A DNA stretch of 5,080 nucleotides, taken from the NCBI GenBank assembly GCA_020350845.1, contig CP070725.1, positions 1,315,582 through 1,320,661 on the forward strand, given 5' to 3'. This DNA is from Candidatus Bipolaricaulota bacterium (GTDB taxonomy: Bacteria > Bipolaricaulota > Bipolaricaulia > UBA7950 > UBA9294). The position numbers and the translations under genes are program-made. The notes beneath the pieces were generated by a model. It worked only from the letters and a program-made list of their open reading frames with translations, ran no database searches and was not told the origin of the DNA. This document shows, in pieces, positions 4,743 through 5,080 of the stretch (position 1 is its first letter; every line of letters starts with the position of its first letter).

Positions 4743-5080
4743 CTACCGCGGCCAGCTCAGGATTCGCAGTCCCACACGGGTAATGCCCTTGTCCACGATG
4801 CCCAAACGCTGTGCCGCGCCGCGCGAGAGGTCGATGATCCGGCCCTCGACGAACGGTCCGCGATCGTTGATCCGTACGTCGACGGAGCGCCCCGTCTCGA
4901 GCTCGACGACACGAACGACGGTCCCGAACGGAAGCGACTTGTGCGCGGCGCTGATCCCGTTCATGTCGTAGGTTTCCCCATTCGCCGTCTGCCTGCCGTG
5001 AAAGCCTGGTCCATACCACGACGCGATCCCGACTTGGTAGTACGGCCCCGCGAGCTGAATCCAGACGGCAAGCAGAAGGA
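4743..5080 (-). CDS. rlpA: RlpA-like double-psi beta-barrel protein, N-terminus cut by window edge
   Basis: Only the last 111 residues are in the window. They begin in a hydrophobic stretch (LLLAVWIQLAG) that looks like the end of a signal peptide, with no lipobox cysteine visible. The RlpA barrel follows: GIASWYGPGFHGRQTANGETYDMNGISAAHK, LPFGTVVRVVELETGRSVDVRINDRGPF and RIIDLSRGAAQRLGI. Residues matching the catalytic Glu, His and Asp of Pseudomonas RlpA are present (Glu35 in NGE, His46 in AAHK, Asp72 in NDRG, numbered within the fragment), so lytic transglycosylase activity on peptidoglycan is possible. The protein ends right after the barrel, with no C-terminal SPOR domain, so it would be a small secreted wall-active protein. 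An internal ATG at 4964 is not the start because family sequence continues upstream of it. The stop is 57 nt before efp on the same strand. Confidence 0.9.
   Translation of the reverse strand, partial: LLLAVWIQLAGPYYQVGIASWYGPGFHGRQTANGETYDMNGISAAHKSLPFGTVVRVVELETGRSVDVRINDRGPFVEGRIIDLSRGAAQRLGIVDKGITRVGLRILSWPR

Overview
The window is GC-rich bacterial DNA with very little non-coding space. It holds eight genes or gene fragments. The organism cannot be named from this sequence. Asp23-family proteins next to an AmaP-type membrane anchor are typical of Firmicutes and Actinobacteria, and the efp...asp23-nusB neighbourhood recalls the Firmicutes efp-acc-asp23-nusB region. The EF-P reads most like the Thermus type, and RlpA is best known from diderms. 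A high-GC Firmicute, an actinobacterium or a related uncultured lineage would fit.

Left part (1-2321), folate and histidine catabolism. A nearly complete histidine ammonia-lyase (hutH) lies on the minus strand and runs off the left edge. Diverging from it on the plus strand is a stand-alone formiminotetrahydrofolate cyclodeaminase-type protein (fchA/ftcD C-terminal family). HutH starts histidine breakdown. The cyclodeaminase would finish handling the formimino group at the other end of that pathway, through tetrahydrofolate. The 141-bp divergent region between them is the most interesting non-coding segment. It carries a near-perfect 24-bp palindrome whose centre contains two opposed, overlapping -35 boxes, each with a plausible -10 box at 17 bp spacing.

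Right part (2318-5080), a minus-strand run read in the order rlpA (partial) - efp - asp23 paralogue 1 - asp23 paralogue 2 - amaP - nusB. Spacing is very tight from efp to amaP: stop codons lie inside the next gene's Shine-Dalgarno sequence or overlap the next start. This looks like one translationally coupled unit combining translation (EF-P), envelope stress or membrane scaffolding (two soluble Asp23 proteins and their likely anchor) and rRNA antitermination (NusB). A small secreted double-psi beta-barrel protein (RlpA type) precedes it.

The two halves converge at 2318-2321, where the stop codons of the cyclodeaminase and nusB share one CTAG tetranucleotide, leaving no room for a terminator between them. 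There are no RNA genes, mobile elements, CRISPR arrays or large repeats that I can support, and no gene-free stretch above 300 bases.
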